Under the pieces are notes generated by a model. It made no database searches and was not told the DNA's origin. It saw only the letters and a program-made list of their open reading frames with translations. The position numbers and the translations under genes were made by a program. A stretch of DNA of 64,000 nucleotides from Enterobacter mori LMG 25706 (GTDB taxonomy: Bacteria > Pseudomonadota > Gammaproteobacteria > Enterobacterales > Enterobacteriaceae). This document shows, in pieces, positions 53,781 through 63,832 of this stretch; position 1 is the first letter of the stretch, and the number at the start of each line of letters is the position of its first letter. The stretch is from contig NZ_GL890774.1 of the NCBI RefSeq assembly GCF_000211415.1, positions 18,789 to 82,788 on the forward strand, written 5' to 3'.

Positions 53781-56306
53781 TTAGTTTCCGCCGAACATAT
53801 CTTTAATCCAGCCTGCGACACCGTCGCTGTCCTTCTTCTCATTCTGCTGCTGCGGCTGTTGCTGCTGCGGCTGCTGCGGTTGAGAAGATTGATCAAACGG
53901 GTTGCCCGTCGGCTGTTCTGGCTGGCTCTGCTGGCACAGCGAGTCTGGATTGGTTGTCCAGACCGGCAGCGTACGCATTCCACCACCGCAGATAAAGTTA
54001 CCGGATCCATCAACGCCCATATCAACGATATCTTCCGGTGCAACAAGGTTCAGCGGCACCGGAGACTGATTTGCCAGATAACGCTGGTAAATCGACATCG
54101 CCCCGCTCGCACCGTACAGTTTGGTCGGCTGGTTGTTATCGCGGCCTACCCAGGTGATCACCACTTCACGGCCATCAATACCGGCAAACCAGGTATCGAC
54201 GTTGTTGTTGGTGGTACCTGTTTTACCCGCCAGATGCAGACCCGGGTATTTCGCCCCCAGCTGACGCCCGGTACCGCGCTGCACAACCTGCTGCATGGTC
54301 CACAGCGTCATATACGCCGCTTGCGCCGGAACAGCACGCTCCGCCTGCGGGAAGCTCTGATACAGCACGGAACCGTCTTCGGCAATCACCGAACGCAGCG
54401 CAGAAAGCTGTGCACGGTTACCGCCGCTGGCGATAGTCTGGAACGCCTGCGCCACTTCGATTGGCGTCAGGTTAAGCGCCCCCAGAATCATCGCCGGCAC
54501 CGGATGCAGCTGATCTTTCGGCACGCCCAGCTTCTGCCAGGTCTCGGTGATAGCAGGCAGGCCCAACGCCATACCGAGGTTAACGGTTGGTACGTTCATG
54601 GAACGCGTTAACGCATCCACCAACATTACCTGACCGCTGAACTGTTTATCATCGTTCTGCGGAGACCACACCTGACCGTTTGGCTGACGCAGGGAGATCG
54701 GTGCATCGGCGATCCAGGTATTCAGACGATACTGGTTCGGCTGGCTCAGCGCGGTGAGGTAGGTCGCCGGTTTTGCCAGAGAACCAATTGAACGACGCGC
54801 CTGCATTGCACGGTTATAACCCGCAAACTGCGGCTCAGCGCCGCCCACCATGGCGCGCACTTCACCGGTGTTACGGTCAACCACCACCATCGCGGTTTCC
54901 AGATCGCTCAGCTTGCGCTGTTTCTTCAGCGCTGGAATGCCCTCAACGGCCGCTTTTTCTGCCGCGTCCTGCGCCACGGAGTCGAAGGTGGTAAAGATCT
55001 TCACGCCGGAGAGATCTTTCACCTTATCACCGAGCTTAGACTGCAGCTCCTGACGCACCATCTGCATAAACGCAGGCTGCGGGGAGATCACGCCACCGCG
55101 CGGCTGAACGCCGAGTGGACGCGCGCTCAGCATGTCGTACAGTTCCTGATCGATCACCTGCTGTTGTTGCAGCAGACGCAGCACCAGGTTACGACGCTCC
55201 AGCGCCAGTTTCGGGTTACGCCACGGGTTGTAGATGGACGCCCCTTTCACCATGCCCACCAGCAGCGCCTGCTGGTCAAGGCTCAGCTCTTCCACCGGAC
55301 GGCCAAAGTAGTACAGGCTCGCCAGCGGGAAGCCGCGGATTTCGTTATCACCGCTCTGACCGAGGTACACCTCGTTCATGTACAGCTCAAGGATACGATC
55401 CTTGCTGTAACGGGCATCCATCAGCACCGCCATATACGCTTCGTTGGCTTTACGCCAGTAGGAGCGTTCGCTGGAGAGGAACAGGTTCTTCACCAGCTGC
55501 TGGGTCAGGGTACTTGCCCCCTGCACGGTACGTCCGGCGGTCAGGTTCGCCAGCACCGCACGACCAATCGAGTAAAGGCTAATACCGTCGTGCTCGTAGA
55601 AGTGACGGTCTTCGGTTGCCAGCAGGGTATCCACCAGCAGGTCCGGGAAGCCGTTACGCGCCACGAACAGACGCTGCTCGCCGTTGGCCGACGAAAGCAT
55701 GGTGATCAAACGTGGATCGAGACGGAAGAAACCGAACTGGCGGTCATTATCCATGTTCTCGATCGTTTCCAGGCGATCGCCGTCGAAGGTCAGACGCGCG
55801 CGCACCTGCCCTTCTTTGCTGTCCGGGAAGTCGAACGGACGACGGATCATCTCAATGCTCTTCGCCTGCACCGTAAACTCGCCCGGGCGGGTCATTTTCG
55901 TGACCTGACGATACTGTGTCGCCTGCAGCAGTTTGACCATCTCGTTCTTGCTGATGGACATATCCGGCTCAAGGTTCACCATACGGCCATAGACTGCCGC
56001 AGGTAACTGCCAGACTTTCCCGTCAATACGGCTGCGGATCTTCTGATCCAGATACACGCCGTAGATCGCGATCAGCACCACAAAAACAATAAACAGCTTC
56101 AGCAGCAGCCAGAACCAGCCGCGCTTACCACGAGGCTTCCGCCCTTTGCCTTTCCCTTTACGCGGCATTGGCTCATCATCCTCATAATCGTCTTCGTAGT
56201 CATCGTCATACTCCTCATCTCTGAGGCGACGACGGCTCACCTTTTCTTTCGCCGGACGCGTTGGCTTTCCCTTACGTCCTATTGGCTCGCGGTCATTCCC
56301 CGCCAT
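53781..56306 (-). CDS. mrcB: penicillin-binding protein 1B (bifunctional transglycosylase/transpeptidase)
   Basis: Class A PBP that polymerises and cross-links peptidoglycan; activated by LpoB. The 841-residue protein has a charged cytoplasmic tail ([12 protein letters not shown], then [13 protein letters not shown]) and one membrane helix (about 65-88). A UvrB-like UB2H domain follows, then a GT51 domain with its catalytic glutamate in [13 protein letters not shown]. The transpeptidase domain has [11 protein letters not shown] (serine nucleophile), SMN and KTGTTNNN. The C-terminal tail is proline/glutamine-rich and low in complexity. The ATG at 56306 gives the conserved [18 protein letters not shown]; six earlier codons are open but not conserved. 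Confidence 0.98.
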   Translation of the reverse strand: MAGNDREPIGRKGKPTRPAKEKVSRRRLRDEEYDDDYEDDYEDDEPMPRKGKGKGRKPRGKRGWFWLLLKLFIVFVVLIAIYGVYLDQKIRSRIDGKVWQLPAAVYGRMVNLEPDMSISKNEMVKLLQATQYRQVTKMTRPGEFTVQAKSIEMIRRPFDFPDSKEGQVRARLTFDGDRLETIENMDNDRQFGFFRLDPRLITMLSSANGEQRLFVARNGFPDLLVDTLLATEDRHFYEHDGISLYSIGRAVLANLTAGRTVQGASTLTQQLVKNLFLSSERSYWRKANEAYMAVLMDARYSKDRILELYMNEVYLGQSGDNEIRGFPLASLYYFGRPVEELSLDQQALLVGMVKGASIYNPWRNPKLALERRNLVLRLLQQQQVIDQELYDMLSARPLGVQPRGGVISPQPAFMQMVRQELQSKLGDKVKDLSGVKIFTTFDSVAQDAAEKAAVEGIPALKKQRKLSDLETAMVVVDRNTGEVRAMVGGAEPQFAGYNRAMQARRSIGSLAKPATYLTALSQPNQYRLNTWIADAPISLRQPNGQVWSPQNDDKQFSGQVMLVDALTRSMNVPTVNLGMALGLPAITETWQKLGVPKDQLHPVPAMILGALNLTPIEVAQAFQTIASGGNRAQLSALRSVIAEDGSVLYQSFPQAERAVPAQAAYMTLWTMQQVVQRGTGRQLGAKYPGLHLAGKTGTTNNNVDTWFAGIDGREVVITWVGRDNNQPTKLYGASGAMSIYQRYLANQSPVPLNLVAPEDIVDMGVDGSGNFICGGGMRTLPVWTTNPDSLCQQSQPEQPTGNPFDQSSQPQQPQQQQPQQQNEKKDSDGVAGWIKDMFGGN
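53844..53880. repeat. CAG/CCG-type codon repeat in the mrcB tail
   Basis: Runs of CTGCTG, CGGCTG and similar trinucleotides (plus strand) encode the [13 protein letters not shown] tail of PBP1B. Copy number here could change by slippage without breaking the frame. Confidence 0.6.
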
Positions 56307-56393
56307 GCTTTTTCTCCGCAACATTCAGGCGCAAAGGCCAGATTTTCTTATCTTTCACAGGTCTATGAAAGAAGAAATCTCTCAAAATTGGTT

Positions 56394-56443
56394 TTCTCCC
56401 TCTCCCTGTGGGAGAGGGCCGGGGTGAGGGCATCAGGCCGCAC
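56394..56443. repeat. 50-bp dispersed hairpin repeat, copy 4
   Basis: Consensus copy TTCTCCCTCTCCCTGTGGGA with the arm GGGTGAGGGCATCAGGCCGC. It lies between co-directional hrpB and mrcB, 18 bases past the hrpB stop on the minus strand. Confidence 0.88.
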
Positions 56444-56461
56444 TCCCCTCTTTCACCTTAC

Positions 56462-58891
56462 TCACGAATACTTCTTCGTCCGCCTCGTCGGCGCCGTATT
56501 TGCCGGGTCGTCCGGCCAGACGTGTTTGGGATACCGCCCCTTCATCTCTTTTTGCACTTCACGGTAGCTCCCCGCCCAAAACGCCCCCAGGTCGCGAGTG
56601 ATCTGCAGCGGGCGATGCGCCGGGGACAGCAGTTCGAGCACCAGAGAAACGCGCCCTTCCGCGATGGACGGCGTGGTGGCCTCCCCAAACATCTCCTGCA
56701 TCCTTACCGCCAGCGCCGGAGGATTATCCTCGTGATAACGAATGGCAATCCGGCTTCCGGTCGGCACAGTGTAATGCCCAGGCAGTTCACTATCCAGACG
56801 TTGACGTAATGACCAGTCCAGTAAATTCTGTAACGCGGCCTTAACATCGAGCGCTTTCAGCGCTCTGAGCGAATGTACGCCGCTCATTTGCGGCAGCAGC
56901 CAATCTTCCAGGGAAGCCAGCAGCGTCTCATCATCAACCGTCGGCCAGCCATACTCCGGCAGCCAGCGTGCGGCACAGTGCAGCCGAATACGGTACTGCT
57001 CGGCCTCTGGCGTCCAGTTCAATACGCTCAGCCCTTTTTCGCGAATGCCGTTCAGCATGGCCTGATGGAGTTCTTCTTCCGACGGCTTCGCCAGCGGCTT
57101 TGTACCTAACGTCAGTTTACCGATCTGTCTACGACGAAACGCCTTAAGCGTGCCCTGGTTATCATCCCACTCAACGATATCGGATTGCTGGAGCAATTGC
57201 GGGCAGCTGCGCGTCAGGGCGTCAATATCAACGGCAATTGCCTGTAAGATACGCGCGTCCGGGGAATGGCTGCCCTGCCGTAATAGCGGTGCAATCAGCC
57301 ATTCATGGCGCGTCAGGGCGTCATCGCTGTCCAGCATCGCCCCCATGCCGTTCGCCAGCTGATAACGTCCGTCCAGCCCGCGACGGCGGGCGATCCGGTC
57401 CGGGAAGGCCTGTGCCAGCAGGAAGCCAATACTCGCGCTGTCAGGCGAACCACCGCGGCTGTTCAGGCGTTTGCACAGGTGCTGAGCCCGCTGCTGCCAG
57501 TTCCCCTGATTGCGCGAGAACGCCTGCCCCAAATCGCTGCTGCCACCGCGAGGCGGCTCCTCAAGAATAGCCGCCAGTTTTGCCGCCGTAGCAATTTCGT
57601 CGTCGCCCTGCGCTGACACCAGCATCGCGGCCAGACGCGGCTCGTTGCCCAGTGTCGCCATTTTCTGGCCGCGCGCCGTCAGGCGCTCGCCTTCGAGCGC
57701 GCCAAGCTGCGTCAGCAGGTTGCGCGCAGCGGTGAGGTTCACGACAGGCGGAGGATTAAGCCAGGTGAGCTGTTCAGGGTTCGGGCAGCCCCACAGCAGC
57801 AGATCAAGGACCAGGCCAGACAAATCACTTTGTAAAATTTCCGGCGTACTTTGCTGCGCCGCGCGTTCCGCCTGCTCTGTGCCCGTCAAATGCAGGCAGA
57901 TGCCCGGCTCAAGACGTCCCGCACGGCCCGCACGCTGCACCATCGATGCCTGGCTGATGCGCTGCGTAAGCAGTTTGGTTAGCCCGGTGCGCGGGTCAAA
58001 ACTTGCCACCCTCTCCTGCGCACTATCCACCACCAGACGAATGCCTTCAATGGTCAAACTGGTTTCAGCAATGTTGGTTGCCAGCACCACCTTGCGCTGC
58101 CCCGCCGGGGCCGGAAGAATGGCTTTACGCTGATCCTGTAGCGACAACGCGCCGTAGAGCGGGCAAAGCAGCACATCGCCGCCAACGCGGGAGGAAAGCT
58201 GCTCCTGCACGCGCTGGATTTCTCCGACGCCCGGCAAAAACAGCAGCAGCGAACCGGGTTCCTGGCGCAGCAGCTCTGCCGTCGCAATAGCGACGGCCTC
58301 ATCAAAACGCTGATGGGCGGGAAGCGCCTGATAGCGGCGTTCAACCGGAAATGCGCGTCCTTCTGAGCTGATGACAGGGGCGTCGGGCAATGCCTGCTGC
58401 AGCCGGTCGTTATCCAGCGTTGCGGACATAATCAGCAGCCGGAGATCGTCGCGCAGCCCCTCCTGCACGTCCAGCAGCAGCGGCAACGCTAAATCCGCCT
58501 GCAGGCTGCGCTCGTGGAATTCATCCAGGATCACCAGCCCGATCCCCGTCAGCTCAGGATCGTTTTGCAGCATACGGATGAGGATGCCCTCGGTCACCAC
58601 TTCAAGGCGCGTTGCGGGGCCGACGCAGGTTTCTGCACGCATCCGGTAACCTACCGTCTCGCCCGGTTTTTCATTAAGCAGTTCGGCCAGGCGCTGCGCC
58701 ACGTTACGCGCCGCCAGCCTGCGCGGCTCCAGCAGGATTATTTTCCCGCGAATATTCCCCTCTTTGAGGATTTGCAGCGGCAGCCAGGTGGATTTACCCG
58801 CCCCCGTTGGGGCATTCAGCAAAACCTGCGGGGCATCGTTTAGGGCAGCGAGAAGCTCAGGAAGGACGGCGGCGACCGGCAATGAGGACAC
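56462..58891 (-). CDS. hrpB: ATP-dependent RNA helicase-like protein HrpB
   Basis: DEAH-box helicase-family protein of unknown substrate; E. coli hrpB mutants have mild phenotypes. The 809-residue protein has Walker A PTGAGKST (residues 28-35), a DEFH box in VILDEFHERS, SATLDN motif III, and the helicase_C motif QRAGRAGRLEPG. HA2 and HrpB-specific C-terminal domains end with HVWPDDPANTAPTRRTKKYS. The GTG at 58891 has GGAG six bases upstream and gives the conserved SSLPVAAVLPELL start; an ATG 15 codons earlier lacks a ribosome site. It diverges from thpR across 73 bases. Confidence 0.95.
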   Translation of the reverse strand: MSSLPVAAVLPELLAALNDAPQVLLNAPTGAGKSTWLPLQILKEGNIRGKIILLEPRRLAARNVAQRLAELLNEKPGETVGYRMRAETCVGPATRLEVVTEGILIRMLQNDPELTGIGLVILDEFHERSLQADLALPLLLDVQEGLRDDLRLLIMSATLDNDRLQQALPDAPVISSEGRAFPVERRYQALPAHQRFDEAVAIATAELLRQEPGSLLLFLPGVGEIQRVQEQLSSRVGGDVLLCPLYGALSLQDQRKAILPAPAGQRKVVLATNIAETSLTIEGIRLVVDSAQERVASFDPRTGLTKLLTQRISQASMVQRAGRAGRLEPGICLHLTGTEQAERAAQQSTPEILQSDLSGLVLDLLLWGCPNPEQLTWLNPPPVVNLTAARNLLTQLGALEGERLTARGQKMATLGNEPRLAAMLVSAQGDDEIATAAKLAAILEEPPRGGSSDLGQAFSRNQGNWQQRAQHLCKRLNSRGGSPDSASIGFLLAQAFPDRIARRRGLDGRYQLANGMGAMLDSDDALTRHEWLIAPLLRQGSHSPDARILQAIAVDIDALTRSCPQLLQQSDIVEWDDNQGTLKAFRRRQIGKLTLGTKPLAKPSEEELHQAMLNGIREKGLSVLNWTPEAEQYRIRLHCAARWLPEYGWPTVDDETLLASLEDWLLPQMSGVHSLRALKALDVKAALQNLLDWSLRQRLDSELPGHYTVPTGSRIAIRYHEDNPPALAVRMQEMFGEATTPSIAEGRVSLVLELLSPAHRPLQITRDLGAFWAGSYREVQKEMKGRYPKHVWPDDPANTAPTRRTKKYS

Positions 58892-58964
58892 TAACAGCTC
58901 CAGAGGGTTAACATTAGTCGGCGTACATTGTAGCATCGGCGCATATCATTACCGAGTCCTCCGT

Positions 58965-59519
58965 ATGTCTGAGTCGAAACGACTGTTTTTCGCCATTGAA
59001 CTTCCCGCCACGCTTCAGCGGCAAATCGTCCGCTGGCGCGCGGAACATTTCCCTTCGGAGGCGGGTCGTCCTGTTGCGGCGGCGAATATGCACCTGACGC
59101 TGGCCTTTCTGGGTGAGGTAAGCGCGGATAAACAGCGCGCGTTAGCCGCGATGGCCGGACGCATTTCCCAGCCGGGGTTTACGCTGCACCTTGACGATGC
59201 CGGTCAGTGGCTACGCTCACGCGTGGTCTGGCTGGGCACGCGCCAGCCGCCGCGCGGGTTGTTACAGTTGGCAAATATGCTGCGCGCCCAGGCGGCACGC
59301 AGCGGCTGTTACCAAAGCCCGCAGCCGTTTCATCCACATATCACGTTGCTGCGCGATGCCGGTCAGGCCGTTGCCATTCCGCCACCGGGCTTTCACTGGG
59401 CCTTTCCGGTGACCGAATTTGCGCTTTATGAATCTGTCTTTGCACAAGGACGCACCCGCTACATGCCGCTACAGCGCTGGTCGTTGGGTGACGCACTAAG
59501 GAAATCCGATGAAGTTTAG
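58965..59519 (+). CDS. thpR: RNA 2',3'-cyclic phosphodiesterase / 2'-5' RNA ligase-like protein
   Basis: 2H-phosphoesterase family enzyme (formerly ligT) that opens 2',3'-cyclic phosphates and can join 2'-5' RNA linkages in vitro; its cellular substrate is unclear. The 184-residue protein has the two HxTx motifs of the family, HLTLAF (His43) and HITLLR (about residue 125). The ATG at 58965 gives [14 protein letters not shown], like E. coli. It overlaps sfsA by 11 bases, so the two are coupled. Confidence 0.95.
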   Translation: MSESKRLFFAIELPATLQRQIVRWRAEHFPSEAGRPVAAANMHLTLAFLGEVSADKQRALAAMAGRISQPGFTLHLDDAGQWLRSRVVWLGTRQPPRGLLQLANMLRAQAARSGCYQSPQPFHPHITLLRDAGQAVAIPPPGFHWAFPVTEFALYESVFAQGRTRYMPLQRWSLGDALRKSDEV

Positions 59520-60213
59520 CCCTGCTCTACAGCACGCCACGTTGATCCAGCGCTACAAACGCTTTCTCGCCGACGTGATCACACCCGAAGGTGAACAGCT
59601 CACCCTGCACTGCCCCAACACCGGTGCGATGACCGGTTGTGCGACGCCGGGTGACAGGGTCTGGTATTCCACATCAGAAAACACTAAACGCAAGTATCCC
59701 CATACCCGGGAAATGACCGAGACGCAAAACGGGGCGTTTATCTGCGTCAATACATTGCGTGCAAACCAATTAGTGAAGGAAGCGCTGGCAAATAATGCCC
59801 TCCCTGAACTGACAGGCTATAGCCTGCAAAAAAGCGAAGTGAAGTATGGCGATGAAGGCAGCAGAATTGACTTTATGCTCCAGGCGGAAGAGCGGCCTGA
59901 GTGCTATATTGAAGTAAAATCAGTGACGTTAGCGGAACAGGAAAATGGCTACTTTCCGGATGCGGTAACGCTACGTGGCCAGAAGCATCTGCGAGAGCTA
60001 ATGAGTGTAACGGCGGCGGGCAAACGCGCCGTGTTGCTGTTTGCGGTTTTGCATTCAGCCATTGAACGATTCTCCCCCCCCCGCCATATCGATCCTAAAT
60101 ACGCGCAATTGTTGAATGAGGCACAAAAGCAGGGGGTGGAGGTTTTCGCTTATAAAGCGGAACTTTCTGCCGATAATATGACTCTGAGATCCTCTCTTCC
60201 CATTGTCTTATAA
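59509..60213 (+). CDS. sfsA: sugar fermentation stimulation protein SfsA
   Basis: A 234-residue protein, the same length as E. coli SfsA, found as a multicopy stimulator of maltose use. It has an N-terminal OB-like part ([24 protein letters not shown]) and a C-terminal nuclease-like part with [24 protein letters not shown], resembling a PD-(D/E)XK core. A nuclease or DNA-binding role is possible but not proven. The coding sequence contains a run of nine C residues at 60074-60082 (codons for Ser-Pro-Pro-Arg), a slippage-prone site; the frame is intact here. Confidence 0.95.
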   Translation: MKFSPALQHATLIQRYKRFLADVITPEGEQLTLHCPNTGAMTGCATPGDRVWYSTSENTKRKYPHTREMTETQNGAFICVNTLRANQLVKEALANNALPELTGYSLQKSEVKYGDEGSRIDFMLQAEERPECYIEVKSVTLAEQENGYFPDAVTLRGQKHLRELMSVTAAGKRAVLLFAVLHSAIERFSPPRHIDPKYAQLLNEAQKQGVEVFAYKAELSADNMTLRSSLPIVL

Positions 60214-60389
60214 GGGAATAGACGATTGACTATTATGTGTTCTGGCCGCGTGCGCAAATACGCTTTTCCTCACAGGCTTGTCAAGTGTTACGTTTAGATA
60301 ATTGCCATACGGAAAAGCATCTGCTATTTATAGCGACCTGATTTTTCCCCCAACACGGGGATCGATAGTGCGTGTTAAGGAGAAGCAAC

Positions 60390-60845
60390 ATGCAAGAAGG
60401 GCAAAACCGTAAAACATCGTCCCTGAGTATTCTCGCCATCGCTGGGGTGGAGCCGTATCAAGAGAAACCGGGCGAAGAGTATATGAACGAAGCCCAGCTG
60501 TCGCACTTCAAGCGTATTCTTGAAGCATGGCGTAATCAACTCAGGGATGAAGTCGATCGCACCGTTACACATATGCAGGATGAAGCTGCAAACTTCCCGG
60601 ATCCGGTAGACCGTGCCGCTCAGGAAGAAGAGTTCAGCCTCGAACTGCGTAACCGTGACCGCGAACGCAAACTGATCAAAAAGATCGAGAAAACGCTGAA
60701 AAAAGTCGAAGACGAAGATTTTGGCTACTGCGAATCCTGCGGTGTTGAAATCGGCATTCGTCGCCTGGAAGCGCGTCCAACCGCCGATCTGTGTATCGAC
60801 TGTAAAACGCTGGCCGAAATCCGCGAAAAACAGATGGCTGGCTAA
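60390..60845 (+). CDS. dksA: RNA polymerase-binding transcription factor DksA
   Basis: Binds the secondary channel of RNA polymerase and, with ppGpp, represses rRNA and ribosomal promoters and activates amino-acid genes. The 151-residue protein has a coiled coil with the functional tip DPVDRA (Asp71, Asp74, Ala76), and a four-cysteine zinc finger ([13 protein letters not shown]). The ATG at 60390, behind AAGGAGAAGC, gives [13 protein letters not shown]. Six codons upstream are open but not used. It likely shares a transcript with gluQ, partly cut by a hairpin. Confidence 0.98.
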   Translation: MQEGQNRKTSSLSILAIAGVEPYQEKPGEEYMNEAQLSHFKRILEAWRNQLRDEVDRTVTHMQDEAANFPDPVDRAAQEEEFSLELRNRDRERKLIKKIEKTLKKVEDEDFGYCESCGVEIGIRRLEARPTADLCIDCKTLAEIREKQMAG

Positions 60846-60867
60846 TGCCAACCCTCTAACTACTGCA

Positions 60868-60893
60868 AAGGCGGGAGTCTCTCCCGCCTTGTT
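60868..60893 (+). terminator. terminator or attenuator between dksA and gluQ
   Basis: Eight-base stem GGCGGGAG/CTCCCGCC with a three-base loop, followed by TTGTTACTGTT, a weak T-run. Read-through into gluQ, ten bases on, is likely. Confidence 0.6.
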
Positions 60894-60902
60894 ACTGTTG
60901 AT

Positions 60903-61793
60903 ATGTCTGAATCACACTATATTGGGCGCTTCGCGCCATCTCCTTCCGGCGAATTACACTTCGGCTCATTAATTGCCGCGCTCGGCAGCTACCTGCAAGC
61001 TCGTGCCCGCCAGGGCAAATGGCTCGTCCGCATTGAAGATATTGATCCTCCGCGTGAAGTTCCCGGTGCAGCAGAAACGATTCTGCGTCAGCTGGAACAT
61101 TACGGTCTTCACTGGGACGACGATGTACTGTGGCAGTCACAACGTCATGATGCCTATCGGGAACGTGTGGCGTGGCTCTATGAACAAGGGCTGTCCTATT
61201 ACTGCACCTGCACCCGCGCGCGTATTCAAAGCGTGGGTCGCGTCTATGACGGCCACTGCCGCACGTTGAACAACGGTCCAGAAAATGCCGCCGTGCGTAT
61301 ACGGCAACGTTCCCCGGTGACGCACTTTACCGATTTACTCTCCGGCGAAATCTATGCCAACAAACGTCTTGCCTGCGAAGATTTCATCATCCACCGCCGC
61401 GACGGCCTGTTCGCCTATAACCTGGCGGTGGTGGTGGACGATCATTTCCAGGGCGTGACGGAAATTGTGCGCGGGGCGGATCTGGTTGAACCGACGGTGC
61501 GGCAAATATCGCTTTATCATCAGTTTGGCTGGACAGCGCCGGATTACATCCACCTGCCGCTGGCGGTCAATGCGCGGGGCGTTAAGCTCTCCAAGCAGAA
61601 CCACGCGCCCGCCCTGCCAGGCGGCGATCCGCGCCCTGTTTTGATCGACGCGCTGCGGTTTCTCAACCAAAATGTAACCAACGAATGGCAGGATTTGCGT
61701 ATAGACGAACTGCTGGATCTGGCCGTCGCCCACTGGACGCTCGAGGCCGTGCCAAAAATCCAGCATTCTCAAATGCGTTGCGCTGAGCTATGA
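60903..61793 (+). CDS. gluQ: glutamyl-Q tRNA(Asp) synthetase
   Basis: Attaches glutamate to the queuosine base at position 34 of tRNA-Asp; a paralog of the GluRS catalytic domain without the anticodon domain. The 296-residue protein has the HIGH-like signature [16 protein letters not shown], the zinc ligands Cys101, Cys103, Tyr115 and Cys119, and the KLSKQN (KMSKS-like) motif. The last roughly 40 residues differ from E. coli YadB and are shorter. The downstream pcnB is independent in start but only 42 bases away. Confidence 0.96.
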   Translation: MSESHYIGRFAPSPSGELHFGSLIAALGSYLQARARQGKWLVRIEDIDPPREVPGAAETILRQLEHYGLHWDDDVLWQSQRHDAYRERVAWLYEQGLSYYCTCTRARIQSVGRVYDGHCRTLNNGPENAAVRIRQRSPVTHFTDLLSGEIYANKRLACEDFIIHRRDGLFAYNLAVVVDDHFQGVTEIVRGADLVEPTVRQISLYHQFGWTAPDYIHLPLAVNARGVKLSKQNHAPALPGGDPRPVLIDALRFLNQNVTNEWQDLRIDELLDLAVAHWTLEAVPKIQHSQMRCAEL

Positions 61794-61835
61794 TTAGCCG
61801 CTTTTTTCATAACAAAACACACTACGAGGTGTACT

Positions 61836-63233
61836 ATTTTTACCCGAGTCGCTAATTTTTGCCGTAAAGTGCTAAGCCGCGAAGAGAGCATGGCTAACGA
61901 CGCTATTGCGCAAAACCGCATGTCGGTTATTCCGCGTGAGCAGCACACTATTTCCCGCAAAGATATCAGTGAAAATGCCCTCAAGGTGCTCTATCGTCTG
62001 AATAAAGCAGGCTACGAGGCCTATCTCGTTGGCGGTGGGGTGCGTGATTTACTGCTGGGCAAAAAACCAAAAGATTTCGACGTGACGACCAGCGCCACGC
62101 CAGAACAGGTACGCAAATTATTCCGTAACTGCCGTCTTGTCGGCCGCCGTTTCCGCCTGGCGCACGTCATGTTTGGTCCGGAAATCATCGAAGTGGCGAC
62201 GTTCCGTGGCCATCACGAAGCGGGCGTATCCGATCGTACGACGTCCCAGCAGGGCCAGAACGGCATGCTGCTGCGTGATAACATCTTCGGATCCATTGAA
62301 GAAGATGCCCAGCGCCGCGATTTCACCATCAACAGCCTTTACTACAGCGTGGCGGATTTCACCGTACGGGATTACGTTGGCGGTATGCAGGACCTGAAAG
62401 AAGGCCTGATTCGCCTGATCGGCACGCCGGAAACCCGTTACCGTGAAGACCCTGTGCGTATGCTGCGCGCCGTGCGTTTTGCGGCCAAATTAAACATGCG
62501 CATCAGCCCTGAGACCGGTGAGCCGATCCCGCGTCTGGCAACGCTGATTAACGACGTGCCGCCAGCGCGTCTGTTTGAAGAGGCGCTGAAGCTGTTGCAG
62601 GCGGGTTACGGGTTTGAAACCTACAATCTGCTGCGCGAATACAGCCTGTTCCAGCCTCTCTTCCCAACCATCACGCGCTGCTTTACCGAGAACGGTGACA
62701 GCCCGATGGAACGCATCATTGCGCAGGTGCTGAAGAATACCGACACGCGCATCCAGAATGACATGCGTGTGAATCCGGCATTCCTGTTTGCCGCAATGTT
62801 CTGGTATCCCCTGCTGGAAGCAGCACAGAGAATTGCGCAGGAAAGCGGTCTGGCCTATTACGATGCCTTTGCGCTGGCGGCAAACGACGTGCTGGATGAA
62901 GCCTGTCGTACGCTCGCGATCCCAAAACGTATCACCACGCTGGTGCGCGACATCTGGCAACTTCAGCTGCGCATGTCCCGTCGCCAGGGCAAACGCGCCT
63001 GGAAGCTGATGGAGCATCCTAAATTCCGCGCCGCGTTCGACCTGCTGGCACTGCGTGCTGAAATTGAAAAGAACCAGGAGCTGCAGCGTCTGGCGCAGTG
63101 GTGGGGCGAATTCCAGGTCTCCGCACCACCCGAGCAAAAAGGGATGCTGACCAATCTGGATGAAGAGCCAGAACCGCGTCGTCGCCACCGTCGCCCGCGC
63201 AAACGCGCACCGCGTCGCGAAGGCTCAGCATGA
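61836..63233 (+). CDS. pcnB: poly(A) polymerase I, ATT start
   Basis: Adds 3' poly(A) tails that speed RNA decay; it controls ColE1 plasmid copy number through RNA I. The 465-residue protein has the nucleotidyltransferase motif [19 protein letters not shown] with catalytic Asp80 and Asp82, the [11 protein letters not shown] segment, and a basic tail ([14 protein letters not shown]). The chosen start is ATT at 61836, behind GAGGTG. It encodes the same first residues as E. coli ([17 protein letters not shown]) and gives 465 residues. E. coli pcnB is a known case of AUU initiation. In-frame GTG (61869) and ATG (61890) starts would cut conserved residues. Confidence 0.93.
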   Translation: MFTRVANFCRKVLSREESMANDAIAQNRMSVIPREQHTISRKDISENALKVLYRLNKAGYEAYLVGGGVRDLLLGKKPKDFDVTTSATPEQVRKLFRNCRLVGRRFRLAHVMFGPEIIEVATFRGHHEAGVSDRTTSQQGQNGMLLRDNIFGSIEEDAQRRDFTINSLYYSVADFTVRDYVGGMQDLKEGLIRLIGTPETRYREDPVRMLRAVRFAAKLNMRISPETGEPIPRLATLINDVPPARLFEEALKLLQAGYGFETYNLLREYSLFQPLFPTITRCFTENGDSPMERIIAQVLKNTDTRIQNDMRVNPAFLFAAMFWYPLLEAAQRIAQESGLAYYDAFALAANDVLDEACRTLAIPKRITTLVRDIWQLQLRMSRRQGKRAWKLMEHPKFRAAFDLLALRAEIEKNQELQRLAQWWGEFQVSAPPEQKGMLTNLDEEPEPRRRHRRPRKRAPRREGSA

Positions 63234-63709
63234 CCCTCGCCTACATCGCCATCGGCAGCAATCTTGCCTCTCCGCTGGAGCAGGTTAACGCTGCCGTTCA
63301 GGCGCTCGGGGAGATCCCGCATAGCCGGATTGTTGCGGTCTCCTCCTTTTATCGCACGCCACCGCTGGGCCCACAGGATCAGCCTGATTACCTGAACGCC
63401 GCCGTCGTGCTCGACACGGCTCTGGATGCCGAAACGCTGCTGGATAATACCCAGCGTATTGAGCTGCAGCAGGGTCGTGTACGCAAAGCCGAACGCTGGG
63501 GGCCGCGCACACTCGACCTCGACCTGATGCTGTTTGGCAACGAGATAATCCATACCGAACGCCTCACTGTTCCGCATTACGACATGAAAAACCGCGGTTT
63601 TATGCTCTGGCCGCTGTTTGAGGTTGCCCCCGATCTCACCTTCCCGGACGGCATTCCGCTCAGGGACATTCTGGACAAACTCCACGCGGAAAAACCCGCT
63701 CGCTGGTAA
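63230..63709 (+). CDS. folK: 2-amino-4-hydroxy-6-hydroxymethyldihydropteridine pyrophosphokinase
   Basis: Folate-pathway enzyme (HPPK) that transfers pyrophosphate from ATP to the pterin alcohol, one step before dihydropteroate synthase. The 159-residue protein has the N-terminal [15 protein letters not shown] and the signature [15 protein letters not shown] with the magnesium-binding aspartates. It overlaps the pcnB stop by four bases (ATGA), so expression depends on pcnB translation. In E. coli K-12 a fimbrial gene cluster follows folK; here panB follows directly. Confidence 0.97.
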   Translation: MTLAYIAIGSNLASPLEQVNAAVQALGEIPHSRIVAVSSFYRTPPLGPQDQPDYLNAAVVLDTALDAETLLDNTQRIELQQGRVRKAERWGPRTLDLDLMLFGNEIIHTERLTVPHYDMKNRGFMLWPLFEVAPDLTFPDGIPLRDILDKLHAEKPARW

Positions 63710-63768
63710 GCCAGTTACCCCGATCGTTAGCCATAAAATAATTGTGGCTAATCGACTATCTAAAATCA

Positions 63769-63796
63769 TTGTTCCCTCGAATGTTACTGTTAGAAT
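63769..63796 (+). promoter_or_regulatory. predicted panB promoter
   Basis: TTGTTC and TAGAAT are 16 bases apart, the -10 ending 36 bases before the panB ATG. It fits a sigma-70 promoter for the panBC genes. Predicted by eye only. Confidence 0.5.
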
Positions 63797-63832
63797 GCGC
63801 AAAGATTCGCTTTTGGGCTATCAGGAAACAGT

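Noticed and set aside
58764-58964. A longer start for thpR (67 extra codons)
   Set aside because: The extension overlaps the start of hrpB on the other strand, has no family similarity, and the ATG at 58965 matches the known N-terminus.
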